A program made the translations under genes and the position numbers. The notes below the pieces were generated by a model that worked only from the letters and a program-made list of their open reading frames with translations, did no database searches and was not told where the DNA came from. A stretch of DNA of 64,000 nucleotides from Mannheimia granulomatis (GTDB lineage Bacteria > Pseudomonadota > Gammaproteobacteria > Enterobacterales > Pasteurellaceae): NCBI RefSeq assembly GCF_011455695.1, contig NZ_CP015030.1, positions 744,001 to 808,000 of the forward strand, read 5' to 3'. This document shows, in pieces, positions 29,752-37,813 of the stretch (position 1 is the first letter of the stretch; each line of letters begins with the position of its first letter).

Positions 29752-30588
29752 TTAGAGAATAATGGTTTTATTTTTATAGACAAATACTTTGTCTGAAAGG
29801 ACCAATTCCAATGCTTGGCTTAGAACGGTTTTTTCCACATCTCTCCCTGCACGCATCATAGCTTCTGCGGTATAGGTATGATCCACATTAATCACATTTT
29901 GCATAATGATTGGACCTTCATCTAATTCATCATTTACAAAATGGGCAGTTGCGCCAATAATTTTTACTCCACGTTCATAAGCTCTTTGGTAAGGTTTTGC
30001 CCCAATAAATGCAGGTAGGAAAGAGTGGTGGATATTCACAACCCGATTTGGGTAACGCGCAACAAATTCAGGGTTGAGTACACGCATATATTTAGCGAGG
30101 ACGATATAATCTGGTGTATATTCATCAATTTTTTCTGCTAATAGCTTATCGTGTTCAACCCGAGTTAAATTTTCATGGCTTACTAAGTGGAATGGTACGT
30201 CAAAACGCTCAACTAATCCTCTTAATGTATCATGGTTACCGATAACGGCTGCAATTTCTACATCTAAACCACCGTAATAGTTTTTCATTAATAAATCACC
30301 TAAGCAGTGGGCTTCTTTAGTGACTAAAATAACAATTCTTTTTCTCTGTTTCGGTAATAATTTATAGATAGAACCTTCAGGCAGTGTAAAGGCTAGATCG
30401 GCTAATAAAGTTTTATCATTAAAAATCCCTTCCAATTCAGTACGCATAAAAAAACGTTTGGTTTCGTTGTCGACAAATTCAGAGTTTTTAATAATGTTTA
30501 ATTGGTGTTTGTAACAAATATTAGTAATTTTTGCGACCAGTCCTGTATCATCAGGGCATTCAGTTAATAAGATTTTGTGTTCGATCAT
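29752..30588 (-). CDS. purU: Formyltetrahydrofolate deformylase
   Basis: PurU releases formate from 10-formyl-THF, supplying formate for PurT-dependent purine synthesis and balancing one-carbon pools. The 278-aa protein has an N-terminal ACT domain (about 1-80, TECPDDTGLVAKITNIC) and a C-terminal formyltransferase-like domain with NIHHSFLPAFIGAKPYQRA (about 193-211) and GATAHFVNDELDEGPII (about 220-236). It is followed convergently by the sanA-like gene. hns-purU order matches Haemophilus. Confidence 0.96.
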   Translation of the reverse strand: MIEHKILLTECPDDTGLVAKITNICYKHQLNIIKNSEFVDNETKRFFMRTELEGIFNDKTLLADLAFTLPEGSIYKLLPKQRKRIVILVTKEAHCLGDLLMKNYYGGLDVEIAAVIGNHDTLRGLVERFDVPFHLVSHENLTRVEHDKLLAEKIDEYTPDYIVLAKYMRVLNPEFVARYPNRVVNIHHSFLPAFIGAKPYQRAYERGVKIIGATAHFVNDELDEGPIIMQNVINVDHTYTAEAMMRAGRDVEKTVLSQALELVLSDKVFVYKNKTIIL

Positions 30589-30609
30589 TTATCATTCCTA
30601 TTATAAAAT

Positions 30610-30634
30610 AGGAGAACTCTGTTCGAGTTCTCCT
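30610..30634 (-). terminator. Terminator between hns and purU
   Basis: AGGAGAACTC (30610-30619), a 5-nt loop, and GAGTTCTCCT (30625-30634), followed on the minus strand by TATTTTAT. It should end most hns transcripts 22 bp before the purU ATG, so the purU ribosome site is close to the hairpin. Confidence 0.7.
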
Positions 30635-30662
30635 TTATTAAAATAAAGCCGGAATTAAGCAA

Positions 30663-31073
30663 TTAAATTGCAAAATCCTCTAATTTTTTACCTTTATCTA
30701 AAGCTTGTTGAAGAGCTTTTGGTGTTCTACCTTGACCTGTCCATGTTTTTTCATTGCCATTTTCATCAGTGAATTTATATTTTGCAGGACGAGGCGTAAC
30801 TGCTTTGCGAACTTTACGGTTTTTAATTACTTTATCAGCTAATAATGCAGCCAATTCATCAATAGAAAGCCCATCTTGTTTCAACATTTCTTTGTATTTA
30901 TTTAAACTTTCTAGTTGTTTGGCTTTTTCTAATTCTTCAAGTTTAATTTCTTCTTCTTTTTCTGTAATAATAACGTTAAGTTTTTCTGAAATAGATTTTA
31001 ATTGCTCAAGATCTAACTCTTTCGCTAATGTACGTAAGCTGCGAATATTTAAAAGGTTTTTTAACGCTGACAT
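30663..31073 (-). CDS. hns: Nucleoid-associated protein H-NS
   Basis: H-NS silences AT-rich and horizontally acquired DNA. The 136-aa frame has the N-terminal oligomerisation region (SALKNLLNIRSLRTLAKEL, 2-20), a long charged coiled coil (about 25-65), and the C-terminal DNA-binding domain KYKFTDENGNEKTWTGQGRT, with the minor-groove motif TGQGRTP (about 113-119). It ends KKLEDFAI. Divergent from the lysine-riboswitch transcription unit. Confidence 0.95.
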   Translation of the reverse strand: MSALKNLLNIRSLRTLAKELDLEQLKSISEKLNVIITEKEEEIKLEELEKAKQLESLNKYKEMLKQDGLSIDELAALLADKVIKNRKVRKAVTPRPAKYKFTDENGNEKTWTGQGRTPKALQQALDKGKKLEDFAI

Positions 31074-31225
31074 TTTTATTCTCCTAAATTAATTCAATAA
31101 TGTCCTAACAATGATTTGATCATCTTGTTGGGTTATTTATCATATCTTAAAAGATATTTTAGGTAAATAAATATAAATAAAAATAGATACTTTATATCTG
31201 AGGCTATTCATGCTATCTTTAGCCG

Positions 31226-31400
31226 TCCTACAAATTGTAGAGGTGCAAATTTAATAAGTATTTTTTCTGAGTGGAAAACGATGAAGAGAAAGGAAAGGTG
31301 AATTTGCCGAAATCAGTTAAGCGTCATCTTATCTGGTTGGGGTCGTTGTCGAAAGAAACGACACTGTCGTAGTAAATGCTACGGAGTGCTACTGTTAGGG
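31226..31400 (+). ncRNA. Lysine riboswitch (L box)
   Basis: The 5' side has AGAGGTGCAAATTT and AAGTA, the middle GAGTGGAAAACGATGAAG and GAAAGGTGAATTTGCCGAA, then CTGGTTGGGGTCGTTGTCGA with AAAGAAACGACACTGTCG, and the 3' side GCTACGGAGTGCTACTG. These are the conserved core elements of lysine riboswitches in order; GTAG/CTAC and CCTA/TAGG close helix P1. It precedes the NhaC-family gene by 116 bp. Control is likely translational or through a downstream fold; I see no obvious intrinsic terminator. The gap 31074-31516 otherwise holds the hns promoter region. Confidence 0.92.
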
Positions 31401-31516
31401 TGGGTTTCAATTTTATATATTTACCTTCCTTCATATATTTATTTGTAATAAATATTCCCAGTAGATCTCTTGTTTGGCTATTATTCTTATTTTATACAAG
31501 TCATTTTAGAGGTTTT

Positions 31517-33058
31517 ATGAATCTAGTTGATTACTCCACATCACTTTGGTCTGTGTTACCGGCGTTGATTGCATTGATTTTGGCAATTGTTACCCGCAAA
31601 GTGATTATTTCTTTAAGTATCGGGATTATTTTTGGTGCCTTTATGCTCACTAACAGTAGTTTTCTTGATGCTTTAACTTATATTAAAAACAGCGTGGTAT
31701 CTTTGGTTTATAAAGGTCCGGAAGAGGGTTTAAATTCAAATAACGTAAATATCATTTTATTTTTAGTATTATTAGGTATTTTAACCTCGTTATTAAGCAT
31801 TTCAGGTAGTAACCAAGCATTCGCAAATTGGGCTCAGAAAAGAATTAAAAGTAAACGTGGCGCTAAATTAGTTGCAGCAGGTTTAGTCTTTTTTACCTTT
31901 ATTGATGATTATTTCCACAGTCTTGCAGTGGGCGCGATTGCTCGTCCTGTAACAGATAAATTCCGTGTTTCACGTGCAAAATTGGCTTATATTCTGGACT
32001 CAACTGCTGCACCAATGTGTGTGTTGATGCCGATTTCAAGCTGGGGAGCTTACATTATTACCTTAGTTGCCGGTTTATTGGCAACACATTCAATTACAGG
32101 CTACTCGCCATTGGGAGCCTTTATGACAATGAGTGCAATGAATTTCTATGCAATTTTTGCAATGATTATGGTCTTTATTGTCGCTTACTTCTCATTTGAT
32201 ATTGGCTCTATGGCACGTTTCGAACGTCAAGCGGAAAAATTAGCCGAAGTTGAGGAAGAGCATATTGAAGTTAAAGGTCGTATGCGTAATTTAGTATTTC
32301 CAATTTTAGCTTTAATTTTAGTAACGGTTGCAATGATGATTAAAACCGGTGCTGATGCATTAGCTGAAGCGGATACGCCATTCTCGATTTTAGGTGCTTT
32401 TGAAAATACTACCGTGGGGATTTCTTTGGTCGCAGGTGGTCTAGCTGGCTTAATTGTGGCGACTATTTGTATCATTGCAAGCGGTAATATTTCGTTTAAA
32501 AATTACATCCGATCTTATGGTTTAGGGGTGAAAATGATGTCCGGTGCAATTACTATTTTATTCTTTGCATGGACAATCAATGGTGTGGTGAGTGATATGC
32601 AAACCGGTAAATATTTATCAGGTTTAGTAGGAGAGCATATTGCAGCAGGTTTTTTACCAGCAATTTTATTCGCATTAGCAGCGGGAATGGCATTTTCAAC
32701 GGGAACAAGTTGGGGAACCTTCGGGATTATGTTACCCATTGGTGCCGCTATGGCAGTACACTCTGACCCTGCACTAATCATTCCATGCTTATCTGCAGTA
32801 ATGGCAGGAGCAGTATGCGGTGACCATTGCTCGCCTATTTCAGACACTACGATTTTATCGTCTACAGGCGCACAATGTAATCACATGGACCACGTAGTTT
32901 CTCAATTACCTTATGCACTTTTAGTTGCAGCAGCATCTATTGTGGGCTATTTAGTTGTGGGCTTTACTCACTCTGCATTATTAGGTTTTCTAGCAACTGC
33001 TGTGGTAATGGCACTACTTATTTGGGTGTTTAGAGCAAAAAATGCAGAAAATAAGTAG
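31517..33058 (+). CDS. NhaC-family transporter, probable lysine importer
   Basis: A 513-aa, about 12-helix membrane protein of the NhaC Na+/H+ antiporter superfamily. Conserved blocks include FIDDYFHSLAVGAIARPV (about 134-151), DSTAAPMCVLMPISSWGAY (about 163-181), AFSTGTSWGTFGIMLPIGAA (about 393-412) and CGDHCSPISDTTILSSTGA (about 434-452). The lysine riboswitch upstream argues for lysine transport rather than Na+ export; comparative work has named such riboswitch-linked proteins LysW. The ATG at 31517 has AGAGG upstream; a longer frame from 31376 starts inside the riboswitch and is rejected. Confidence 0.9.
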   Translation: MNLVDYSTSLWSVLPALIALILAIVTRKVIISLSIGIIFGAFMLTNSSFLDALTYIKNSVVSLVYKGPEEGLNSNNVNIILFLVLLGILTSLLSISGSNQAFANWAQKRIKSKRGAKLVAAGLVFFTFIDDYFHSLAVGAIARPVTDKFRVSRAKLAYILDSTAAPMCVLMPISSWGAYIITLVAGLLATHSITGYSPLGAFMTMSAMNFYAIFAMIMVFIVAYFSFDIGSMARFERQAEKLAEVEEEHIEVKGRMRNLVFPILALILVTVAMMIKTGADALAEADTPFSILGAFENTTVGISLVAGGLAGLIVATICIIASGNISFKNYIRSYGLGVKMMSGAITILFFAWTINGVVSDMQTGKYLSGLVGEHIAAGFLPAILFALAAGMAFSTGTSWGTFGIMLPIGAAMAVHSDPALIIPCLSAVMAGAVCGDHCSPISDTTILSSTGAQCNHMDHVVSQLPYALLVAAASIVGYLVVGFTHSALLGFLATAVVMALLIWVFRAKNAENK

Positions 33059-33072
33059 TTAATTTTTAAAAA

Positions 33073-33088
33073 TGTGAAGAGTATCACA
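33073..33088. promoter_or_regulatory. Predicted CRP site after the NhaC-family gene
   Basis: TGTGA-AGAGTA-TCACA matches both CRP half-sites with 6-bp spacing. It lies 15 bp after the transporter stop. A TAGAAT -10 (33110-33115) follows, and a start at about 33122 would put CRP at -41.5, the class II position. It is too far (about 190 bp) from the ydfG promoter to act there simply. Confidence 0.65.
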
Positions 33089-33120
33089 GTATTAAATAAA
33101 TTTATTAGTTAGAATATAAC

Positions 33121-33207
33121 ACAAGATATGGATATCTGATGTTGTGTTATATAATCTTAAAATAAGATCCTCCTATGTATTAGCGTACCTTTTGGTACGC
33201 TTTTTTC
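33121..33207 (+). ncRNA. Candidate CRP-activated small RNA
   Basis: Inferred from cis signals. The unit runs from the CRP class II promoter to a strong intrinsic terminator, about 85 nt. It contains hairpin ATCTTA-AAA-TAAGAT (33154-33168), then CU-rich TCCTCCTATG (33168-33177), complementary to Shine-Dalgarno sequences, then the terminator GCGTACC-TTTT-GGTACGC (33183-33200) with T6. An upstream dyad ATAACACAA/TTGTGTTAT (33116-33124/33142-33150) overlaps the start. No open frame is present. The terminator could instead belong only to the transporter mRNA. Confidence 0.45.
33183..33206 (+). terminator. Intrinsic terminator before ydfG
   Basis: GCGTACC (33183-33189), TTTT, GGTACGC (33194-33200), T6. 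It ends the NhaC-family transcript and/or the candidate small RNA, and isolates the trp unit. Confidence 0.92.
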
Positions 33208-33254
33208 TTTTTACGCTAATAGTCATATTTTTTTCTTGCATAAACTGAACTTTT

Positions 33255-33272
33255 GTACTACTTTAATAGTAC
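33255..33272. promoter_or_regulatory. Predicted TrpR operator of ydfG-trpB-trpA
   Basis: GTACTA-CTTTAA-TAGTAC has perfect 6-bp arms and the 18-bp length of E. coli TrpR operators (half-site GTACTAGTT; here GTACTACTT). It overlaps the expected -10 region: TTGCAT (33236-33241) is a -35 candidate. A near-identical site precedes the ABC transporter at 52924. Confidence 0.75.
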
Positions 33273-33295
33273 ATTTATATTTTGAGGGTAAAAAA

Positions 33296-34048
33296 ATGAA
33301 AGTAGCGTTAGTGACAGGAGCAACAGCCGGTTTTGGTTTGGCTATTTGTAAATTACTGATTGAATCCGGTTATAAAGTAATTGGTACGGGCAGACGTAAA
33401 GCTCGATTAGAGGAATTGCATTTGCAATTTGGTGATAATTTTTTACCGCTTGCATTTGATATTCAAAATCCTGATGAAGCAGAGCAAGCTTTGAATAGTC
33501 GCCCTCAAGATTGGCAACAGATTGACTTATTAGTAAATAATGCAGGTCTGGCTTTAGGTTTAGAACCAGCTCATAAAGTGAATTTAGAAGATTGGTATCA
33601 AATGATTGATACTAATATCAAAGGTGTGGTGACAATGACTCGTCTTATTTTACCTGAAATGGTAGAACGCAATAATGGACATATTATTAATATTGGTTCG
33701 ATTGCCGGGACTTATCCTTACCCAGGAGGAAATGTGTATGGTGGAACTAAAGCGTTTGTAAAACAATTTAGTTTAAATTTACGTGCTGATTTAGCCGGTA
33801 CAAAAATTCGTGTGTCGAATGTTGAACCGGGCTTGTGCGGTGGAACCGAGTTTTCAAATGTTCGCTTTAAAGGTGATGCTGAAAAAGCAGCGAAATTGTA
33901 TGAAAATGTAGAGTTTGTTCGCCCTGAAGATGTGGCGAATATTGTACTGTGGCTTAACCAACAACCTGAACACGTAAATATTAACCGCATTGAAGTGATG
34001 CCGGTTGCGCAATCTTCCGCAGCATTAAATGTCGTAAGAAATCTCTAA
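33296..34048 (+). CDS. ydfG: NADP-dependent 3-hydroxy acid dehydrogenase YdfG
   Basis: A 250-aa classical short-chain dehydrogenase; E. coli YdfG oxidises L-serine, L-allo-threonine and 3-hydroxypropionate-type substrates. Visible motifs are [15 protein letters not shown] (7-21) for the cofactor, NNAGLA (about 80-85), and catalytic YGGTKAF (Tyr near 147, Lys near 151). The ATG at 33296 has TGAGGGT upstream. It is the first gene of a trpBA operon; serine is also the TrpB co-substrate, so a role in serine balance is a reasonable inference. The TrpR-like operator lies 24 bp before the ATG. Confidence 0.93.
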   Translation: MKVALVTGATAGFGLAICKLLIESGYKVIGTGRRKARLEELHLQFGDNFLPLAFDIQNPDEAEQALNSRPQDWQQIDLLVNNAGLALGLEPAHKVNLEDWYQMIDTNIKGVVTMTRLILPEMVERNNGHIINIGSIAGTYPYPGGNVYGGTKAFVKQFSLNLRADLAGTKIRVSNVEPGLCGGTEFSNVRFKGDAEKAAKLYENVEFVRPEDVANIVLWLNQQPEHVNINRIEVMPVAQSSAALNVVRNL

Positions 34049-34073
34049 CAAGAAGATGATAAAAGGAAAAATT

Positions 34074-35264
34074 ATGTCAAACACACTTCTTAATCCTTAT
34101 TTTGGTGAATTTGGTGGTATGTATGTGCCGGAAATTCTAGTACCGGTTTTAAAACAGCTTGAACAAGCTTTTGTAGAAGCTCAGCAATCTGCTGAATTTC
34201 AAGCTGAATTTGCTGATTTACTGAAAAATTATGCAGGGCGACCAACGGCATTAACGCTTTGCCGCAATTTAACTAAAGGGACCAAAACGAAACTTTACCT
34301 TAAACGTGAAGATTTGCTGCATGGTGGGGCTCATAAAACTAACCAAGTGCTAGGACAAATTTTGCTGGCTAAACGAATGGGCAAAACCCGTATTATTGCT
34401 GAAACCGGTGCGGGACAACACGGCGTGGCAACCGCATTAGCTTGTGCTATGTTAGGCATGCCTTGTGTAGTTTATATGGGGGCAAAAGATGTGGAACGTC
34501 AATCACCTAATGTATTTCGTATGCGTTTGATGGGGGCTGAAGTCATTCCGGTAGAAAGAGGCTCTTGCTCTCTTAAAGATGCTTGTTGTGAAGCAATGCG
34601 AGATTGGGCGGCAAATTATGAAACTACCCATTATTTGATTGGTACGGCTGCCGGTCCACACCCATTCCCAACCATGGTGAGAGAATTTCAAAAAATGATT
34701 GGTGAGGAAACCAAACGCCAAATTTTAGAAAAAGAAGACCGCTTACCGGATGCTGTAATTGCAGCAGTGGGGGGAGGCTCAAATGCAATTGGGATGTTTG
34801 CTGATTTTATTGAGGAAAGCTCGGTTAAATTGATTGGCGTAGAGCCGGCAGGCAAAGGCATTGAAACCGGAGAGCATGGCGCGCCGTTAAAGCATGGCAC
34901 AGCGGGTATCTATTTCGGAATGAAATCACCGATTATGCAAGATAAAGATGGTCAAATTGAAGAGTCCTACTCTATTTCTGCCGGATTAGATTTCCCATCA
35001 GTTGGCCCACAACATGCTTATTTAAATGCAATTGGGCGAGCGGAGTATGTTTCTATTACTGACCAAGAAGCCTTAGATGCGTTCCAAGCGTTAGCGAAAA
35101 ATGAAGGCATAATTCCTGCTCTTGAATCATCCCACGCGTTGGCTTATGCCTTGAAATTGATTCAGCAAAACCCGGAAAAAGAACAATTATTGGTGGTAAA
35201 TTTATCGGGGCGTGGGGATAAAGATATTTTCACGGTGGATAAAATTTTAAATGGAGATCACTAA
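34074..35264 (+). CDS. trpB: Tryptophan synthase beta subunit
   Basis: TrpB joins indole and serine to give tryptophan with PLP. The 396-aa protein shows the PLP-lysine motif [15 protein letters not shown] (Lys near 86), [15 protein letters not shown] (about 108-122), the phosphate-binding [10 protein letters not shown] (about 231-240), and the C-terminal [16 protein letters not shown]. The ATG at 34074 is preceded by AAAGGAAAAATT; the longer frame from 34056 is rejected. It is separated from trpA by one base. Confidence 0.98.
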   Translation: MSNTLLNPYFGEFGGMYVPEILVPVLKQLEQAFVEAQQSAEFQAEFADLLKNYAGRPTALTLCRNLTKGTKTKLYLKREDLLHGGAHKTNQVLGQILLAKRMGKTRIIAETGAGQHGVATALACAMLGMPCVVYMGAKDVERQSPNVFRMRLMGAEVIPVERGSCSLKDACCEAMRDWAANYETTHYLIGTAAGPHPFPTMVREFQKMIGEETKRQILEKEDRLPDAVIAAVGGGSNAIGMFADFIEESSVKLIGVEPAGKGIETGEHGAPLKHGTAGIYFGMKSPIMQDKDGQIEESYSISAGLDFPSVGPQHAYLNAIGRAEYVSITDQEALDAFQALAKNEGIIPALESSHALAYALKLIQQNPEKEQLLVVNLSGRGDKDIFTVDKILNGDH

Positions 35265-35265
35265 A

Positions 35266-36075
35266 ATGAGTCGTTTTGATACTTTATTTTCAACTTTGAA
35301 TGAGAAAAACGAAGGTGCTTTTGTGCCATTTGTGACCCTATGTGATCCAGATTTTGACCGCAGCTTTGAAATCATTGAAACAATGATTGCAAATGGTGCA
35401 GATGCACTGGAGTTAGGCTTTCCGTTTTCCGATCCGCTTTTAGACGGACCTGTTATTCAAGCTGCCAATAAACGTGCTTTAGATGGCGGTTACAGCACAG
35501 ATGCTTGCTTTGAAATGATTGCGAAAATTCGAGCAAAATATCCTGAAATTCCAATCGGTTTATTACTATGTGCTAACTTAATTTTTGTGCCGACCGCAGA
35601 GCAATTTTTCCAACGCTGTCAGCAAACAGGAGTAGATGCGGTATTAATTGCGGATCTTCCTATTTTGGCTGCGGATGAGTTTGTACCAACAGCTAAGAAA
35701 TATGGTATTCAGCCTGTGTTTATTTGCCCACCAAATGCGGATAACCCTACTATTGAACGTATTGCACAGCTAACTGAAGGCTATACTTATTTAGTTTCTC
35801 GGGCAGGTGTAACCAGTGCGGAAAACCAAGCTCACGCCGGCAATTTGGATAATTTGATCGAAAGTTTAAAAAGCGCAAAAGTCGCCCCGATTTTACAAGG
35901 CTTCGGTATTGCTAAACCCGAACAAGTTAGAGAGGCTCTTGCTCTTGGGGCTGATGGTGCGATCTCAGGTTCGGCAATTGTGAAAATTATTGAAAGCAAT
36001 TTGAGCGACCAACAGAAATTAGTCAGCGAATTAGCCGAGTTTGTGAAAGCAATGAAAAAGGCAACTAAAGGCTAG
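35266..36075 (+). CDS. trpA: Tryptophan synthase alpha subunit
   Basis: TrpA cleaves indole-3-glycerol phosphate and channels indole to TrpB. The 269-aa TIM barrel has catalytic Glu and Asp in [15 protein letters not shown] (about 48-62), [15 protein letters not shown] (about 172-186), and phosphate-binding [10 protein letters not shown] plus [12 protein letters not shown] (about 228-239). The ATG follows the trpB TAA by one base, with GGAGATCAC overlapping the end of trpB as ribosome site. The other trp genes are not in the window. Confidence 0.97.
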   Translation: MSRFDTLFSTLNEKNEGAFVPFVTLCDPDFDRSFEIIETMIANGADALELGFPFSDPLLDGPVIQAANKRALDGGYSTDACFEMIAKIRAKYPEIPIGLLLCANLIFVPTAEQFFQRCQQTGVDAVLIADLPILAADEFVPTAKKYGIQPVFICPPNADNPTIERIAQLTEGYTYLVSRAGVTSAENQAHAGNLDNLIESLKSAKVAPILQGFGIAKPEQVREALALGADGAISGSAIVKIIESNLSDQQKLVSELAEFVKAMKKATKG

Positions 36076-36079
36076 GTTT

Positions 36080-36150
36080 ACAAGCGGTTTTTTTTCGCCA
36101 AAAATTTGCAAACGCTTTTAACGGAAGAGGTTAAAAGCGTTTTGTTTTTC
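36080..36150 (+). terminator. Uptake signal plus terminator after trpA
   Basis: A plus-oriented uptake signal (core 36080-36088, tail TTTGCAAA) is directly followed by stem AAACGCTTTTAAC (36110-36122) / GTTAAAAGCGTTT (36130-36142) and TTGTTTTTC. The last bases of the signal form part of the stem. Confidence 0.85.
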
Positions 36151-36208
36151 TGTTCAAATTTAAAACATTAAGATAGAATAATCGCCTTATTTTTCACTAT
36201 TCAACTCT

Positions 36209-37801
36209 ATGAAATCTATTATTACTTTTTGTTTATTAAGCCTGTTTTTGCCTTACAGTCTAGCTAAATCTCTCGCCGGTGCAGTGAATGGCAAGAGTGA
36301 TCAAGAACTCGAAATCGCTAATAATATTATTGTTGAGTATGAAACGCCGCTCTTTAGTGCGAATAAGTCAGCTAAAAATTATCGAATTCCGTCGCTCTTA
36401 ACTACGAAAGATGGTGTTGTGATTGCAGCTATTGATAAACACGAGTTTGATAACAAAGATTGGGGGAATATCGATTTGGTTATCCGCCGAAGTTTTGATG
36501 ATGGCAAGACATGGCAAAATGATCAAGTGGTAATTGATTTAGTGGAACAGCCCTACAACGCTCCTTATTTTGAAAATACTCAATCGGCCTTTGTGATAGA
36601 TCCTCTTATGGTGCAAGACAAAGAGTCGGAACGTATATTTTTGATGATTGATATGTACCCTGAATCCAGTGGCATTCACAGTCATATCAGCTACCAAGGT
36701 AAAAGAGAGCCGGCCTCACCGGCCAATGTGTTAGGCAGTGGCTATGCTCATATTGATGAGCAACCTTATTTACGTTTGAAAGCCAAAGATCAAACCTATA
36801 CTGTGCGTGATCCACAAGGGAATTTTAGTACGATTTACGATAGCGAGAATAAGCCTACCAATTACAAAGTGATAACAAAAGGCAATCCGAACAAAGCCTA
36901 CCGAGATTTAGGCGATCTTTATTTGGGTGAAATTAATGAGGCAAATTATCAAGGTAATATTTTTCTATCATCACAGAAAGAGTTTAATCGCTCTGCCCCT
37001 TTTAGTGTAGAAAAAACAAGTTATTTATGGCTGATTTATAGTGATGATAACGGCAAAACTTGGTCGAATCCTGTCGATCTTAACCCACAGTTAAAACAGG
37101 ATTGGATGAAGTTTTTAGGTACCGGCCCAGGCACCGGCGTGCAACTTGAAAACGGCACTTTGCTGATGCCTGTTTATTTTATTGACCAAAATGATAACGA
37201 AGCTACTACTGTGATTAAAAGTAGTGATGGTGGTGAAACGTGGGTAATGGGCGAATCACCGCTTTATTCCCATTCTAAAGAAGGTGGCAAAGCACTTTAT
37301 AAAGCCAGTGAATCGCATATTGTGGAGTTAAATAACGGTGTGATTAAAATGTTCACCCGAACCAATAAAGGAAAAGTTTTAGTTTCGACCAGTAATACGG
37401 AAGGTATGACATGGCAAAGCAGTGAGTTAGATGATGAGCTGCTTAATTCTTATACGCAACTATCGGCAATTAAATATTCGAAAAAAATCAATGGGAAAGA
37501 GTATATTTTGCTCTCAAATGCTCATTCGAAACAGATGTGGAAACGCATTAACGGTAGAGTATGGATTGGCGAAATCAAGCCAGATAATAGTATTGATTGG
37601 CAAGATTATATTCAGATTACAACCGGCAATGAAACATTTGGCTACAGTAGCTTAGCGGAGTTACCGGATGGAAAAGTCGGACTTCTCTATGAAAAGGTAG
37701 GTGGAGAGATAAGATATGTTCGCTTAGAGGTTGAACAGATTCTAAAAGATGATAAGCTAGGTCAATACAAGCGATCATTTTTTAACATTTTTTGCAAATA
37801 A
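36209..37801 (+). CDS. Secreted exo-alpha-sialidase (GH33)
   Basis: A neuraminidase that releases terminal sialic acids from host glycans. The 530-aa protein starts with a signal peptide (MKSIITFCLLSLFLPYSLA). The catalytic Arg motif is NYRIPSLL (about 52-59), a YRIP version of the FRIP box. Asp-boxes are SFDDGKTW, SDDNGKTW and SSDGGETW, plus the degenerate TSNTEGMTW. Further Arg candidates are FTRTNKG and IRYVRLEV, and GLLYEKVGG holds the conserved Glu. There is no autotransporter or anchor domain. The last codons are formed by an uptake-like sequence. The downstream gene starts 13 bp later, so the two are probably co-transcribed. Confidence 0.92.
   Translation: MKSIITFCLLSLFLPYSLAKSLAGAVNGKSDQELEIANNIIVEYETPLFSANKSAKNYRIPSLLTTKDGVVIAAIDKHEFDNKDWGNIDLVIRRSFDDGKTWQNDQVVIDLVEQPYNAPYFENTQSAFVIDPLMVQDKESERIFLMIDMYPESSGIHSHISYQGKREPASPANVLGSGYAHIDEQPYLRLKAKDQTYTVRDPQGNFSTIYDSENKPTNYKVITKGNPNKAYRDLGDLYLGEINEANYQGNIFLSSQKEFNRSAPFSVEKTSYLWLIYSDDNGKTWSNPVDLNPQLKQDWMKFLGTGPGTGVQLENGTLLMPVYFIDQNDNEATTVIKSSDGGETWVMGESPLYSHSKEGGKALYKASESHIVELNNGVIKMFTRTNKGKVLVSTSNTEGMTWQSSELDDELLNSYTQLSAIKYSKKINGKEYILLSNAHSKQMWKRINGRVWIGEIKPDNSIDWQDYIQITTGNETFGYSSLAELPDGKVGLLYEKVGGEIRYVRLEVEQILKDDKLGQYKRSFFNIFCK
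37767..37798 (+). repeat. Uptake-like sequence forming the sialidase C-terminus
   Basis: ACAAGCGAT (37767-37775), one base from the core, is followed by an A/T tract and TTTTTTGCAAA, encoding the last residues YKRSFFNIFCK. With the signal at 36080 it brackets the sialidase gene in direct orientation. Confidence 0.6.
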
Positions 37802-37813
37802 AAGGAAAAAACG

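Noticed and set aside
31376..31516. 47-residue N-terminal extension of the NhaC-family protein
   Set aside because: The extension starts inside the lysine riboswitch and in its 3' flank; ATG 31517 has a ribosome site.
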